Positions 37,864 to 47,607 of a stretch of DNA of 59,897 bases are shown here, piece by piece (positions within the stretch are counted from its first letter, which is position 1; the number at the start of each line of letters is the position of its first letter). The stretch is from Pseudomonas cichorii. Lineage in GTDB: Bacteria > Pseudomonadota > Gammaproteobacteria > Pseudomonadales > Pseudomonadaceae. The translations under genes were made by a program, and so were the position numbers. Under the pieces are notes generated by a model, which worked only from the letters and a program-made list of their open reading frames with translations, was not told the origin of the DNA and did not search any database. The stretch is taken from positions 1 to 59,897 of the forward strand of contig NZ_RBRE01000094.1 of the NCBI RefSeq assembly GCF_003700275.1. Reading direction: 5' to 3'.

Positions 37864-40614
37864 CTATGCCCCGATTCCACGGGCTTGGTCAATGCGCGCA
37901 GCTATCTGGAAAGCCGCTTCCAACTCCGAGCAACCGTTCTCCAGCATCAACCTCCAGCGGTCAGCTTTTTCCTCGGGCTCCGTCATGGCCAAGGCGAGAT
38001 AGAGGCTGGGTGGTACGGCTCGAAACAGCGTTTCGAGTTTTTTCGACAGCACGACCCCCTCGGTGAATTTGCCCGGTTCCTTGCTGGCGGAGAGCAACAA
38101 GGCTTTCTGTGCCGGCGTGAGTTTCTTGAAGCGTGCGATTTCTTCGATTTCCGCGGGCGGCATGTTCAAACAAATCCACCATTCGATCATGTTGAGCATG
38201 GTCTGCGCAGCAGTGGGAAAGTCGGCAAGGTTTTGCGTCGCTAGCCAGAACCAAGCGCCGAGCTTGCGCCACATCTTCGTCCCCTTGACCACGAAGGGCG
38301 CCAGCAGTGGGTTTTTGGTGATGATATGGCCCTCGTCGGTGACCATGAGGATCGGTCGGCCCAGGTATTGGTCGCGCTCGGCGAGGTTGTTCACGGTGTT
38401 CATCAGGCTGATGTAGCTAATGGACATCTGTGCCTCATAGCCTTCGCGAGCGTAAGTGGCCAGATCGACAATGGTCACATCGCTCTCGGGCCAAGGCGTG
38501 CCCTCGCGATCGAACAGTTCACCCTCGAATCCCTGGCAAAACAGGTCGATGGACTCACCCATTTCCTGGGCGCGCTCACGACGCTTCTCGGGCAGATATT
38601 GGTCGGCGGCGACGCGCAGCAAGGCGTCGCGCACGTCGCGGGTCAGCACCTGACGGCCCGCGGTGACGCAGGTCTGCGCCGCATCGAGAATGCACTCGCG
38701 GATCAGGCTGCGATCCGCTCGACTCAGGCGCGCCTCTTCCTTGGCCTCGCCGCCGGTGATCATCAACCGGGCGGTGATTTCCAATTCGCCAAGCACATCG
38801 CGCTGGTCTTCGCGACTGGCTACCGCCTCATCGTCCAGCTCATCGATCGACAGACTCGCTACCTGATCCGGCTGCTCGACCAGGCGCCAGGCATCGGCAA
38901 AGAGCGCGAGGCTGACCGAGGCACCCGGTTTTAATTGGACCTTGTTGACCGACAGGCCCTGTGTCGCGAAGTAGTCGCCCTGCAAACCGAAGGAGTTGCC
39001 GGCCTCGACGATAAACAGGCGAGGGCGATACACCGCCATGACCTGCATCAGCAGGGTGACCAAGGTGGCCGACTTGCCGGCGCCGGTGGGACCGAATAAC
39101 AGCAGATGGCCGTTCATGGCTCGGTCCAGGCGTGACAACGGATCAAAGCTCAACGGCGAACCGCCGCGGTTGAACAGGGTGATGCCCGGGTGGCCGGTGC
39201 CGGTGCTGCGGCCCCACACCGGAACCAGGTTCGCCAGGTGCTGGGCGAACATCAGCCGCGTGTACCAGTTGCGCGTGTCGCGGGCCGGGTTGTAAGCCAT
39301 CGGTAGCCAACGCAGGTAACTGTTGCAGGCGGCGACTTCATCGCCTTCGCGTACCGGTTGCAGCCCCGTACCCAGCAGCGCGTTGGCCAGGCTGACCGAG
39401 CGCTGGTGCAATTGCTGCTCATCGTGACCGCGCACGTAAAATGCCAGGGTGCCCCGGTACAGCTTGTGCTGGCGGCCGATGATCGCGCGAGCCTCTTCGA
39501 CATCCTGACGGGTCTGGGTCGAGGCCAGGTTTTCACCGATGGCCTTGCGGGCCAGGCGGTTCAACTGCTCCTCAAGTATATCCTGCGGTTTGACCACCAA
39601 GGTCAGACTCATCACCGTACCTTCGGGTAACTGGTCGAACAGTGCGTTCACCGCATCGCCCTTATGGGTTTCGCCGGTGAGTTGGCCAATCAAGGGTGCC
39701 CGCCGCAGTTTGTCCACCACCATCACCCGGTGGGGCTGATCGTCGAAAAACCAGAGTCCGCATTGCACATCCGAGCGCGGTTCGTTGAAGAACAGCCGCT
39801 CGGCAAAGTCGTGATCGAAGGGCAGTTCCAGCGACTCGCCATCGCCTGGCTCCGGATAGACTACGCGGCGGTAGAAATCCTCGGGTGCTTCATCGGTGAG
39901 CGTGGGGGCCGGATTGAACCAGGGCACTAACCAGGCATATAGGCCTCGGCCATCGACTCGTGTCGATTGAACCCCGCACGCCTGCAACGAAGCACCGATA
40001 CGTTCGCAAGCCTGTTGCAGGGATTGCACCGGGCTGAGTCCCGTCTCCTCATCGCCAGACCCGAGCCAGCGATAAACCACCAGGCGCACCCGGCGGTTGT
40101 TGCCACGCCAGGGCAGGCGCGTCACCACCTTGTCCTCAAACAGCCCACCCGGCTTGGCGATGGCCTTCAGATGACGGCGGCTGAGTTGCAAATACGCCTC
40201 GGTGAAGACGGTGCCTCGCGCGCTGTCCTGAATATAGCCAGTGAGCCGATTGAGGTAGGGGGAGAAGTCGTTGTCATCCTGGCAGAAAAACTGCGCCACC
40301 CAAGGCGCTTGATCCCGCTCGTCAAAGCTATCCTGCAGGGCATCCTCGAGTGCATCGCGGGCCGCCATCAACCAATCGGGTTCGCGCCCTTCGGTGCCGA
40401 TGGGCAGCAACTCGAACACCGCACCCACCGAGCGATTGTCATCGAGCAGAAAACACTGCTCGGTGTCGAGGTACTCGACCCAAGGCAGGTGATCGGTGAA
40501 GCTGGGGTTGTGCGCGTAGAGTGCAGCTTCATCGGCCAAGGTCGCGCGCGGGCGCAATGGGTTGCGCCAGTCTTTCCACGCGGGAGCGTGGTTACCCGAA
40601 TCGCCGGCACGCAC
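37864..40614 (-). CDS. traC: VirB4/TraC-like conjugative ATPase (TIGR03744)
   Basis: A 916-aa cytoplasmic ATPase that powers pilus biogenesis and substrate transfer. The N-terminal half is the TraC/VirB4 domain (CFLLDDN, RLTGYIQD); the C-terminal motor has Walker A LLFGPTGAGKS (505-515) and Walker B with ILMVTDEGH, then a conserved KMWRKLGAWFWLATQN segment. The start is GTG at 40614, overlapping the last base of the lipoprotein gene's stop. Length and order fit the GI-T4SS family. The ~125-bp gap after it leads to the HU gene promoter region of the inserted trio. Confidence 0.92.
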   Translation of the reverse strand: MRAGDSGNHAPAWKDWRNPLRPRATLADEAALYAHNPSFTDHLPWVEYLDTEQCFLLDDNRSVGAVFELLPIGTEGREPDWLMAARDALEDALQDSFDERDQAPWVAQFFCQDDNDFSPYLNRLTGYIQDSARGTVFTEAYLQLSRRHLKAIAKPGGLFEDKVVTRLPWRGNNRRVRLVVYRWLGSGDEETGLSPVQSLQQACERIGASLQACGVQSTRVDGRGLYAWLVPWFNPAPTLTDEAPEDFYRRVVYPEPGDGESLELPFDHDFAERLFFNEPRSDVQCGLWFFDDQPHRVMVVDKLRRAPLIGQLTGETHKGDAVNALFDQLPEGTVMSLTLVVKPQDILEEQLNRLARKAIGENLASTQTRQDVEEARAIIGRQHKLYRGTLAFYVRGHDEQQLHQRSVSLANALLGTGLQPVREGDEVAACNSYLRWLPMAYNPARDTRNWYTRLMFAQHLANLVPVWGRSTGTGHPGITLFNRGGSPLSFDPLSRLDRAMNGHLLLFGPTGAGKSATLVTLLMQVMAVYRPRLFIVEAGNSFGLQGDYFATQGLSVNKVQLKPGASVSLALFADAWRLVEQPDQVASLSIDELDDEAVASREDQRDVLGELEITARLMITGGEAKEEARLSRADRSLIRECILDAAQTCVTAGRQVLTRDVRDALLRVAADQYLPEKRRERAQEMGESIDLFCQGFEGELFDREGTPWPESDVTIVDLATYAREGYEAQMSISYISLMNTVNNLAERDQYLGRPILMVTDEGHIITKNPLLAPFVVKGTKMWRKLGAWFWLATQNLADFPTAAQTMLNMIEWWICLNMPPAEIEEIARFKKLTPAQKALLLSASKEPGKFTEGVVLSKKLETLFRAVPPSLYLALAMTEPEEKADRWRLMLENGCSELEAAFQIAARIDQARGIGA

Positions 40615-41030
40615 TACAAGTCTTCCTGACGTTCACCCGGCAATGCGTACTGCACCCGTTGGTAAAACGGAAAGACTGTCGAGTAACCCGGAACTGGTGC
40701 CTGCTCGGTACCACTCAAATGCGGATACACGTACAGCACTAGATCGGGATTGGGCAAGCGAGGGAACAGGTTGCGGATCTCGTTCACTGCTGTGCGAGTG
40801 TACGGTTCCTGGAGAGCAACGGAGAAATCTGCTTGAGCCAAAGGGCGGCGCAACTGCTGCCGAGCCTCCAGCAGTTGCTGCTGAGTGCCTTGCGAACCGG
40901 CGCCGTTCCAGATATCCAGCATGGTTTGCTCGCCATGGGGCAGCAGCGTGTCTTTGTCGGTGGAACACCCCGTCAGGACCCAGCACAACAAGCTAATCCA
41001 GGTCAGGCAGAGAAGCATGGTCTTTTTCAT
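40614..41030 (-). CDS. ICE lipoprotein, TIGR03751 family
   Basis: A 138-aa lipoprotein: MKKTMLLCLTWISLLCWVLTGC with lipobox LTGC (Cys22), anchoring it to the outer membrane; it probably plays the TraV-like role in the core complex. A Tyr/Pro-rich segment (LVLYVYPHLSG) follows. The start overlaps the previous gene's end by 38 bp, and a GGAG ribosome site supports ATG 41030. Confidence 0.85.
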   Translation of the reverse strand: MKKTMLLCLTWISLLCWVLTGCSTDKDTLLPHGEQTMLDIWNGAGSQGTQQQLLEARQQLRRPLAQADFSVALQEPYTRTAVNEIRNLFPRLPNPDLVLYVYPHLSGTEQAPVPGYSTVFPFYQRVQYALPGERQEDL

Positions 41031-42510
41031 GGCGAACGCTCCGGCCCTTGGGCTCGTAGTCGATGGTGATCTCATGGTCGAGGTGCAGTGCGACCTGCGC
41101 TGCAGGTGGTACGTACACGGCAGCAAAGGCTTCGCCATACAGTTTGTTCACCCACTCGCGGACATCACTGACCCCGCCACTGAGGATCGAACTCAGTGCA
41201 TTGTTGCCCGTGCTGCTGGTGACCCCGAGCGTAGTGCCGCCTGCGTTGATCACGCTGCTGTTGTTCCGCTCATTCCCGAGCAGGGCGGCGACACCGGCAC
41301 CGGCGGCAGTGATCAGGCTCTGGCTGCCGAGGTATTGCTGGGCGTTCGAGCGGCGCCCGCCAGCGATGCAAGGAATGCCATACGGATCGGACAGGTAACC
41401 GAGCCCGCCACGGATCTTGTCGGTGTTCGAGCTCTGGGTGGTGGAGGCAGTGCGGCTGGCTACCGCCTTCGGCTGAGGCACCGTGCGGATGGTGCCATCG
41501 GTAAACACAAAGGTAATTGACTCGACCTGTCCGCGTACGCAGGACAGCGTCCAGTCACCGGACGCTGTGCCGCTCATCACGGCACCCGCGACGTCTGGCA
41601 GGTCGATGCCGTTGGCAGTCAGGTTCTCCGGACCAACCAGTACCTTGAAGGGATAGGGATCATTCACGGTGCCGTCCACCGGGACTCGGCCGATCAGCGC
41701 AGTCATGGCGACCGAGCCCATCAATGTCGCGTTTTCGGGAATGGTGTAGACCGGTCTCGCGCCTTCGGCACGATCGACGGATTGCGCCAGGTCGCGCTTA
41801 TTGTTGGTGACCGCACCTAGCGGCTTCTGGCTGCGATCATTCGCGTTATCGTTCAAGCCTTCCAGTGAGTTGAAGGCGGTAGGCAGACTCAGTGCGGAAG
41901 AGATCTTGGTTTTGCCTCGGGCGTTGGTGGGCGGAGCATCCGAGGGCTCAATCCACTGCAGCGCATCATTGGCAGAATGCTGCCCGTCGAACTGAGCCCC
42001 GTCGCCCGGCTCAAGCCCCAATCCTATTGGCATATCCTTGCCTTTGCCGGTCAGCCCCGACAACTGGCCCTGCAATTGCGTCAGCAGACCGCGAGCCTGA
42101 CGACTGTCTTGTTCCGCTTTGAGCCGGGCCTCGTTGGCTTGTCGGCGACCTTCGTCGACCTGCTGGGTCACGCTGCCAAGCGCCGTCTGGATACGCGAAT
42201 CGACACTGTTTTCCCGCTCGCGCAGGCGGTTGTTTTCCGTCAACAACGAATCGTTGTGCTTCTTCAAACCGAGCATGTCGCTGCGCATGGCCTTCACTTG
42301 GCCGACCAAGGTGGCGACCGTATCGCGTGGGGTATCGCCAGCAATGCCGAGCGACTTGGCTTGCTCGGCGGATAATTGAAGATTGCCCTGATCAACTGGG
42401 TGCTCTGGAGAAGGCGTGCTGCCACCCGGGACCCAGGTTTTCAGGATGATCAGCACCACGGCCAGCAGCGCAGCCGGTACCAGCCATTTGAGCAGGGCGT
42501 TAGCTTTCAT
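40993..42510 (-). CDS. TraB/VirB10-like protein, TIGR03752 family
   Basis: A 505-aa protein that should bridge inner and outer membranes in the T4SS core. One membrane helix (~9-27, LVPAALLAVVLIILKTW) is followed by a coiled coil with heptads (~60-140, LKKHNDSLLTENNRLRERE) and a C-terminal beta-rich TraB/TrbI domain (IPENATLMGSVAMTALIGR, DWTLSCVRGQVESITFVF). ATG 42510 is chosen because it overlaps the upstream stop by 11 bp; the open frame extends further inside the neighbour. Length fits the family. Confidence 0.88.
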   Translation of the reverse strand: MKANALLKWLVPAALLAVVLIILKTWVPGGSTPSPEHPVDQGNLQLSAEQAKSLGIAGDTPRDTVATLVGQVKAMRSDMLGLKKHNDSLLTENNRLRERENSVDSRIQTALGSVTQQVDEGRRQANEARLKAEQDSRQARGLLTQLQGQLSGLTGKGKDMPIGLGLEPGDGAQFDGQHSANDALQWIEPSDAPPTNARGKTKISSALSLPTAFNSLEGLNDNANDRSQKPLGAVTNNKRDLAQSVDRAEGARPVYTIPENATLMGSVAMTALIGRVPVDGTVNDPYPFKVLVGPENLTANGIDLPDVAGAVMSGTASGDWTLSCVRGQVESITFVFTDGTIRTVPQPKAVASRTASTTQSSNTDKIRGGLGYLSDPYGIPCIAGGRRSNAQQYLGSQSLITAAGAGVAALLGNERNNSSVINAGGTTLGVTSSTGNNALSSILSGGVSDVREWVNKLYGEAFAAVYVPPAAQVALHLDHEITIDYEPKGRSVRHEKDHASLPDLD

Positions 42511-43312
42511 CGTCAGCCCCTCGCGCAACGGGCGGCAGCAGCACGGCTTTCTCGAGGCCGGCACCGCGAGTGACGAGGTAGGCGAGCGTGGTGTCTTCAG
42601 CGCTGCCGACAGGCCCGAGGAACGCATGCTGGAAGGCCGCGGCGAACAGGGTGGCCTGAATCTGACGCGGATCGAGTTGCACAGTCCCTGAACCACGATT
42701 GCGCAACTTCACTGCCGTCACCCAATAATCACCGAGTCGCCAGGCGGCGATAGGTGTGCTGGAAACGTTTTCGGTCGGCAACAGGGTCGGCAGTTCGGTG
42801 CGCAGCTTGAGCGGTACGCGGCGTACGCCGGGTAGGGATTCTACGGTGCGCAGCGGCGCGTACAGGCTCTGTGCGGCATAGCGCGTCAAAGCGACCGGGA
42901 TCGGTGTACGTTCTGGAACAGGTACGGTACTCGATTCAGTCTCGGTAGCTTGCACCGGAACATTCTTGAGAATACGCACGGGCTCCAGTGGTTGATCACC
43001 AGGAGTGGCCGCGATATCCAGCAGGATAATCTCGCCCGTCGCGACCGATTGCAGTTGCAGGCGAGTCGGGGCAATGGCTTCCGACGCGCGCAGGTACAGC
43101 GTGCCGCCGGTGGACTGCACGCGCAGCTTGTCCGTCAGGGTTGAGGGCACGCCGACTCGAACATCCTCATCGACAAAGACCACCCGCTCCTGATTGATCA
43201 CCAGCGGGACCGCGAGGGGGAGGCGTTCCCAACGCATCAACTCGACGGCCTGCGCTGCAGCTCCCCATAGCATCAGTGCGATGGTGAGCCCCAGAGTAGA
43301 CATCCGCGTCAT
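42500..43312 (-). CDS. TraK-like secreted protein, TIGR03749 family
   Basis: A 270-aa periplasmic protein with signal peptide (cleavage after AAAQA, ~residue 22) followed by VELMRWERLPLAVPLVINQERVV, the family start. Beta-rich throughout, as expected for a TraK/VirB9-like secretin-type component. It overlaps both neighbours (4 bp with TIGR03746, 11 bp with TIGR03752). Confidence 0.85.
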   Translation of the reverse strand: MTRMSTLGLTIALMLWGAAAQAVELMRWERLPLAVPLVINQERVVFVDEDVRVGVPSTLTDKLRVQSTGGTLYLRASEAIAPTRLQLQSVATGEIILLDIAATPGDQPLEPVRILKNVPVQATETESSTVPVPERTPIPVALTRYAAQSLYAPLRTVESLPGVRRVPLKLRTELPTLLPTENVSSTPIAAWRLGDYWVTAVKLRNRGSGTVQLDPRQIQATLFAAAFQHAFLGPVGSAEDTTLAYLVTRGAGLEKAVLLPPVARGADDES

Positions 43313-43950
43313 GACTCACCTCCAGGCAGGGAGATTTTTTGCGGCGTGCCCTGATAACAGTCCAGTGCCAGGCCCCACTTGTTGCGTTCGGGGTCCAGAT
43401 CAAAACGCACCACGCGTAATGGATAACGCACCACCACCCGTTTCACCGGTTCGGCGGCGTAATATTCATCGGCATTGAGGTCGAGCTTGACCAGCCAGCT
43501 GTCGCGGTCGAGTTGCTTGACCCTGAGTTCCGGATCCTCACTGTAACCTCGACCCAGAATTTCGTAGACGCCACGCACCCGCTGGCGCAGTTCGCCGGCG
43601 GCCTTGCGGTACTCGTAGTCGCCGTCGAGGAAGGCCTTGCAGGCGGGTGTCAGGTAGGACTGCAAACTATAGATAGCGCGGCGATAATCCTGCTCGCCAT
43701 CCGAGGGCCAACGGTTGAGCTGACCGAAGATGTACAGGGCAAAGGCATAGACATTCTCTGAGGGGATATCCCACCACTTGCGCGTGCTGCCCGAGCGCAG
43801 ATCCGGGGGGACATGCACGGTCAGATCGGTCGGTGCCGAGCGCCAGCCGTACCAGAGTCCGGCACAGAGCAGGGTCAGGATCATTACCGCCAGGCGCAGA
43901 CTGAAGATATGGGCCTGTTGGGCATCCACCTTGTTCCGAAATCGGCTCAT
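43309..43950 (-). CDS. TraE-like protein, TIGR03746 family
   Basis: A 213-aa protein with one N-terminal membrane helix (~18-37, LRLAVMILTLLCAGLWYGW) and a periplasmic domain with VPPDLRSGSTRKW and ENVYAFALYIFGQLNRW, the family blocks. TraE/VirB8-like proteins nucleate the T4SS core at the inner membrane. The ATG at 43950 overlaps the TIGR03750 stop by 4 bp; the longer open frame upstream lies inside that gene and is discounted. Confidence 0.87.
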   Translation of the reverse strand: MSRFRNKVDAQQAHIFSLRLAVMILTLLCAGLWYGWRSAPTDLTVHVPPDLRSGSTRKWWDIPSENVYAFALYIFGQLNRWPSDGEQDYRRAIYSLQSYLTPACKAFLDGDYEYRKAAGELRQRVRGVYEILGRGYSEDPELRVKQLDRDSWLVKLDLNADEYYAAEPVKRVVVRYPLRVVRFDLDPERNKWGLALDCYQGTPQKISLPGGES

Positions 43951-44360
43951 GGCTGCCACCGGGACAGGGCAGGACGCAGTCGACGCGAACGGCGAACCGT
44001 CCAGGCGCCGGAGTGGACGATCAGACTGCCGCGCCCCAGGCGCCAACGGCTGGCCAGTACCCATTCGAGCTTGCGGTACAGCCAGGTCTCGGGGCGGGCT
44101 CGTTTGGCCCGCCGCAGTAGCGTGCCACCGGCCGATAGCACCACCGTCATGCCCGCGATCATGCCGGTCGGCGCCAATGCAATGGAGGCAGTGGTGATCG
44201 CCAGAGGAACGCCTGACAGCAGACCAATGACGGCGCCGGTGCCGAGCGCTACCCACATCTCATCATTGGTCAAGCCGCGCAACACGGCGGGATCACGGTT
44301 GAGTCGCTCCGGCAGAAAGACCAAGGTGCCGTCGGCAAGACGTTCGATAGTGTCGTTCAT
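43947..44360 (-). CDS. TraL-like protein, TIGR03750 family
   Basis: A 137-aa inner-membrane protein. The N terminus reads LADGTLVFLPERLNRDPAVLRGLTNDEMW, the family signature, then two hydrophobic segments (~36-54 and ~58-80) and an Arg-rich C-terminal part. It corresponds to TraL of F-like systems. It follows the TIGR03745 gene after 7 bp and overlaps TIGR03746. Confidence 0.87.
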   Translation of the reverse strand: MNDTIERLADGTLVFLPERLNRDPAVLRGLTNDEMWVALGTGAVIGLLSGVPLAITTASIALAPTGMIAGMTVVLSAGGTLLRRAKRARPETWLYRKLEWVLASRWRLGRGSLIVHSGAWTVRRSRRLRPALSRWQP

Positions 44361-44367
44361 GCCAACC

Positions 44368-44739
44368 TCACAAAATCGCGGCGGCCTTGGTCAGGAACCA
44401 GATGATGATCACCACCAGCAGGGCGCCGATGCCAACCACCGCGCCGAGGTCTTTCCAGGTCTTGCGCTGGTTCTGCACGTCGGCATACACGGTCAGGGAA
44501 TGCCACGCCACGCCCAAAAAAGCGAGCAGGGCGATCAGTAAGCCGAGCAGGATACCGCCGTCGTAGGCGTAGTTTTTGATCGTCTCGATCAATCCGGAAC
44601 CTTCACCACGTGAAGGAGCTTCCATGGTCGGGAGTTCGGCAAAAGCCAGGCTTGGACCGAGTACCAACAGCAGACCGATCAGGCGCTGACTGGCACGATC
44701 ACGCAGGTTGTTTTTCAGGGGGACAAGGCACTTGAGCAT
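44368..44739 (-). CDS. Pilin-like membrane protein, TIGR03745 family
   Basis: A 123-aa protein with a long N-terminal signal segment (cleavage after SLAFA, ~residue 34) and two membrane helices (~62-82 and ~101-118) separated by a short charged loop. The size and layout match conjugative pilin precursors (TraA-like/VirB2-like). ATG 44739 has an AGGAGA ribosome site. Confidence 0.85.
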   Translation of the reverse strand: MLKCLVPLKNNLRDRASQRLIGLLLVLGPSLAFAELPTMEAPSRGEGSGLIETIKNYAYDGGILLGLLIALLAFLGVAWHSLTVYADVQNQRKTWKDLGAVVGIGALLVVIIIWFLTKAAAIL

Positions 44740-44756
44740 GACGGCGATCTCCTGGG

Positions 44757-44996
44757 TTAGGACAGGGTGAAGAACATCAGGACCAACAATGCGAGCAGCA
44801 CGCGCGCGGCGCTGCCGCCAAACGCGCCGAAGCGCACACTGCCTGTCGCCCATCCCCGGTAAGCCGTCCACATCACCCAGGCGCACCAAAGCAACGCCAG
44901 AACGAGCACCAGGGATAGCCAGAGCGTCGAACTGCTCTGCGGTGAGAAACCGGATGCGTTTTGGAACGCTGAGGTTTGGGCGTCAGTCATGCTCAT
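44757..44996 (-). CDS. Small membrane protein, TIGR03758 family
   Basis: A 79-aa protein with two hydrophobic segments (~26-45 and ~61-78) flanking a Trp/Arg loop (YRGWATGSVRFGAFGG). A protein of this size and layout lies between the RAQPRD and TIGR03745 genes in GI-T4SS elements. It overlaps the upstream stop by 4 bp. Confidence 0.84.
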   Translation of the reverse strand: MSMTDAQTSAFQNASGFSPQSSSTLWLSLVLVLALLWCAWVMWTAYRGWATGSVRFGAFGGSAARVLLALLVLMFFTLS

Positions 44997-45328
44997 GGCG
45001 AGGGCTCCGCGTGCGGAGCGTCAACGCGGTAATCGCCCGCTAGTTCATCGGTATCGCGGGGTTGAGCGCGGGAGGGGGACAGGTACCCCTGTATCCCTTG
45101 GCGGATGCGCTGGAGATCCTGAGCCAGGCGGGGGTAGTCGAAGCGATAACGTTCGTTGGGGGCAGATGTGCTGGCTTCCTCGGCACGCGTGGCAAGGTGT
45201 TCGATCGTGTCGAGTTGCTGCAGGATCAGACTGAGCTGATCCTGTTCTTGAGCGGAGGCGGCGTAGACGCTGCTATGGACGATGGCCAGTGAGAGCAGTA
45301 ACCAGCAGCGAAAGGCGGTAGTCGGCAT
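44993..45328 (-). CDS. ICE protein, RAQPRD family (TIGR01690)
   Basis: A 111-aa secreted protein: signal peptide (~1-24) and a helical body that contains the family-naming motif RAQPRD (SPSRAQPRDTDELAGDY). It is the first gene of the leftward pilus/core block. In related elements the coupling protein TraD and TIGR03747 genes lie upstream of it; here the next 2.2 kb is decayed sequence. Confidence 0.92.
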   Translation of the reverse strand: MPTTAFRCWLLLSLAIVHSSVYAASAQEQDQLSLILQQLDTIEHLATRAEEASTSAPNERYRFDYPRLAQDLQRIRQGIQGYLSPSRAQPRDTDELAGDYRVDAPHAEPSP

Positions 45329-45332
45329 GATT

Positions 45333-45359
45333 CTGCCCCATGTGAATATGGGGTCAGAA
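45333..45359. repeat. Inverted repeat upstream of the RAQPRD gene
   Basis: TCTGCCCCAT ... ATGGGGTCAGA form a near-perfect hairpin with a 6-bp loop, 5 bp before the RAQPRD start codon. It could be a control site or the end of a deletion; undecided. Confidence 0.4.
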
Positions 45360-45913
45360 TTGAGCTAATAGAGGGGTTGTTCAGTAAGAAAAGCGAGTGA
45401 CGGTGGATCGCTTTTTCTGGGGGAGCGCTGGAGATGTTTACTTGCAGCTATGTGGCCCTTCAGCCTTTGGTGAAAAATGGTTGGGGATTTTGGGCGACTC
45501 CACTCTTCTCAATGAGCTTCGTCGAACGGGTAACGAAAGATGATGATCGCGTGGCTCAGGCTGTGTGAAAACGCATACACCGGTTTGTAGTCTGCGTTGC
45601 TACGTGAAATCTGCCAGCGTCTGGTTAATCCGCAGACCTAAAATTTTCGTGGGAACGCGACTTTCGTTCCAGTCCTGACTGTCAAACTTGCCCTTAGAAC
45701 GTTTTCACACTACCTCGATCGTTTTCCGCCGGTCGCGATAGGCAGAAATCGGCCGATTCTGTTGAAAAACTCGGATTTTCAGCTCGCCTGAGCTCAGGCA
45801 CGCCAACCACTGGAGAAACTACTCACCACGTTGAGTGGTTTCTCGGCTCTTCGTTGACCTTTGCTGCTCTGTTATTGGGTTGGTTTGAGGTTTTTTGCTT
45901 GGTGCAGACGCAC
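45360..45913. other. Junction DNA without a gene; 11-bp inverted repeat
   Basis: No convincing frame. GTGTGAAAACG at 45563-45573 recurs inverted (CGTTTTCACAC) at 45700-45710, enclosing 126 bp, which could be a small non-autonomous element or IS ends. A TGTTGAAAAACTCGG stretch near 45759 resembles an IS terminus. Confidence 0.4.
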
Positions 45914-46290
45914 CTATCCCGTGACCGGTGGCCATTGAGATGTAAATTTGGCCAGCCGTCGCAGGTTCTGTGCCGCAGCGGCCAGGGAGAATTCATCAGT
46001 CGCGCCACTCATGCCACGTAGTTGCAAGCGATTAAGTTTCAGGATGCGCTTGAGGTGGGCAAACAACATTTCGACCTTTTTACGTTCGTGGCGAGAGCGC
46101 ACGTATTGCGCCGTCGCTGCGATGCGCCGAGCCACATCACGAGCGGCTTCATGGCCGCTGCGAGCGAGCCTGCGAAACGCAGTGTTCGGGCAGCACTTGG
46201 ATTTCGTCGGACAGGCTACGCAGCGAGGACTTCTTGTTTCCGACCCGGTTGCACAACTCAGACCATCTATCCACCAGGCAATACGCTTGA
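45914..46290 (-). pseudogene. IS1182-like transposase C-terminal fragment
   Basis: The minus-strand frame reads CPTKSKCCPNT, HEAARDVARR, then RKKVEMLFAHLKRILKLNRL and AAAAQNLRRLAKF, the Cys-rich and C-terminal catalytic end of IS1182-type DDE transposases. The start and the first catalytic residues are missing: upstream the frame closes at a stop near 46291 with no transposase-like sequence beyond. It is therefore a dead remnant that marks past insertion and deletion at the right edge of the transfer module. Confidence 0.75.
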
Positions 46291-46294
46291 ATAG

Positions 46295-46684
46295 TCAAAG
46301 CATGGGTGACAACCATTGGCCAACAAAACTGCACGCATGGCTTGGGCGATGCTGCACAACGGCACTGATTACCAACTGGATCGGGCAGCGGCCTGACCCA
46401 TTCATCCGGGAGAAGCCCCACACACCTCGATTGCGAAGCAACTCGAGCAATGGCAAACCGGTCGAACCGGCGTCGGCAAAACCCTTAATGTCCAGGTGCG
46501 TAAAGCACGTAAAAGCGATTGGGAGCCGACGCGCGAATAGCCCATCATGGCCCTGCATCAAAACGATGCCGTAGTAAGAGGCCGAATATGTGCAGTCGGC
46601 ACGGGCGCCAAAGCAAAGGAGGTTTGTAACGAGGAGGAGTCCATATACGAATTTACGAAGATCGTTGTACATGGGATTCTTCAT
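46295..46684 (-). CDS. Doubtful small secreted protein
   Basis: A 129-codon frame whose first ~30 residues look like a signal peptide (YGLLLVTNLLCFGARA, then DCTYSASYYG). No family recognised, no good ribosome site, and it lies among decayed IS sequence with overlapping frames on both strands. It may be a remnant or chance frame. Confidence 0.22.
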   Translation of the reverse strand: MKNPMYNDLRKFVYGLLLVTNLLCFGARADCTYSASYYGIVLMQGHDGLFARRLPIAFTCFTHLDIKGFADAGSTGLPLLELLRNRGVWGFSRMNGSGRCPIQLVISAVVQHRPSHACSFVGQWLSPML

Positions 46685-47607
46685 CAAAATAACCACAACC
46701 GCCAGCCAGCTCAACTCACTAAAGAGATGATTGCTGATCAGGTCGAGCCAACGCAGATGGGTATATAGGGCTGGGCACTGAAAAATGGCCGAATTGAGGC
46801 CAATACTCAAACGGAGGAGCTGATTTATCTGCACCTAGTGCCCCGAGACAATGGTTCAGTTCAGAAAGGCGGATTCAAATTTAAGGGAATGTTCTACGTT
46901 TGCGATTTGGCCATTGAACAGAACTAGTTTGCTCGTGCCCGACATAGGGGGCGTCGACGACGTCCGATTGTATTTCCGTGAGTCGCGTACGAATAAAGGA
47001 CTGAATGGGGTCTATGCGTGGACTAAAAAAAGATTGTAGCGTGAAGACGGTGGCTCGCGTCACGGCGAACAGCACCCGACAGCATTGGCAGGTTACGCTG
47101 CTGGCTACCGAATACTTGATGATGAAACCACGCTCCAATCTCAGGTCAGTACAGGGTTGATACTTTCAGCCCCTTGGCGGAGCCGCCCCTTTGACTGCTA
47201 TGCGTTGTCGGCGCATTAGGTAAGGCTGACCAATCATGAATAAAAGTTTCTAGAGGGCGCCTATGCGTAGGTTGGCAGTTCACATGGCACGCCGCGTAAT
47301 TAAATTTCTCTGGACCTTGATGCAATCTTCCTGGTCTCGAATGGTACTGTGGTAAGCCCGTGTATTAATAATGTATGGAGTTCGAACAGTTGAATGCGCC
47401 GCATTTTGGTTGTGACAGCCATGATGGTATTTCGGCGGGTGTACTGCTCGGGATTCAGTTTGAAACGCCGTTGGGGCTGGATGGTCGCACGCGCGACTGA
47501 TGGGTTTTCTGGCCGTTTTCGCTTGAGGGGACGACGGCCGAGCGCTTGGCAAAGCAGCCTTTTAGGCTGTTTATCCAAGCACCGGTCGTAATGGCGGTGA
47601 GTCCATG
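46685..47607. other. Decayed region without a recognised gene
   Basis: About 920 bp with only short, overlapping frames on both strands and no family motif. The composition is more AT-rich and irregular than the catabolic genes that follow. It is the likely scar between the conjugation module and the catabolic block. Confidence 0.5.

Noticed and set aside
46022..46574. Plus-strand frames of 90-208 codons over the IS remnant
   Set aside because: They are antisense shadows of the IS1182-like fragment and decayed DNA; no motif.
46851..47591. Short frames on both strands in the decayed junction
   Set aside because: All under 100 codons, mutually overlapping, with no ribosome site or recognisable family.
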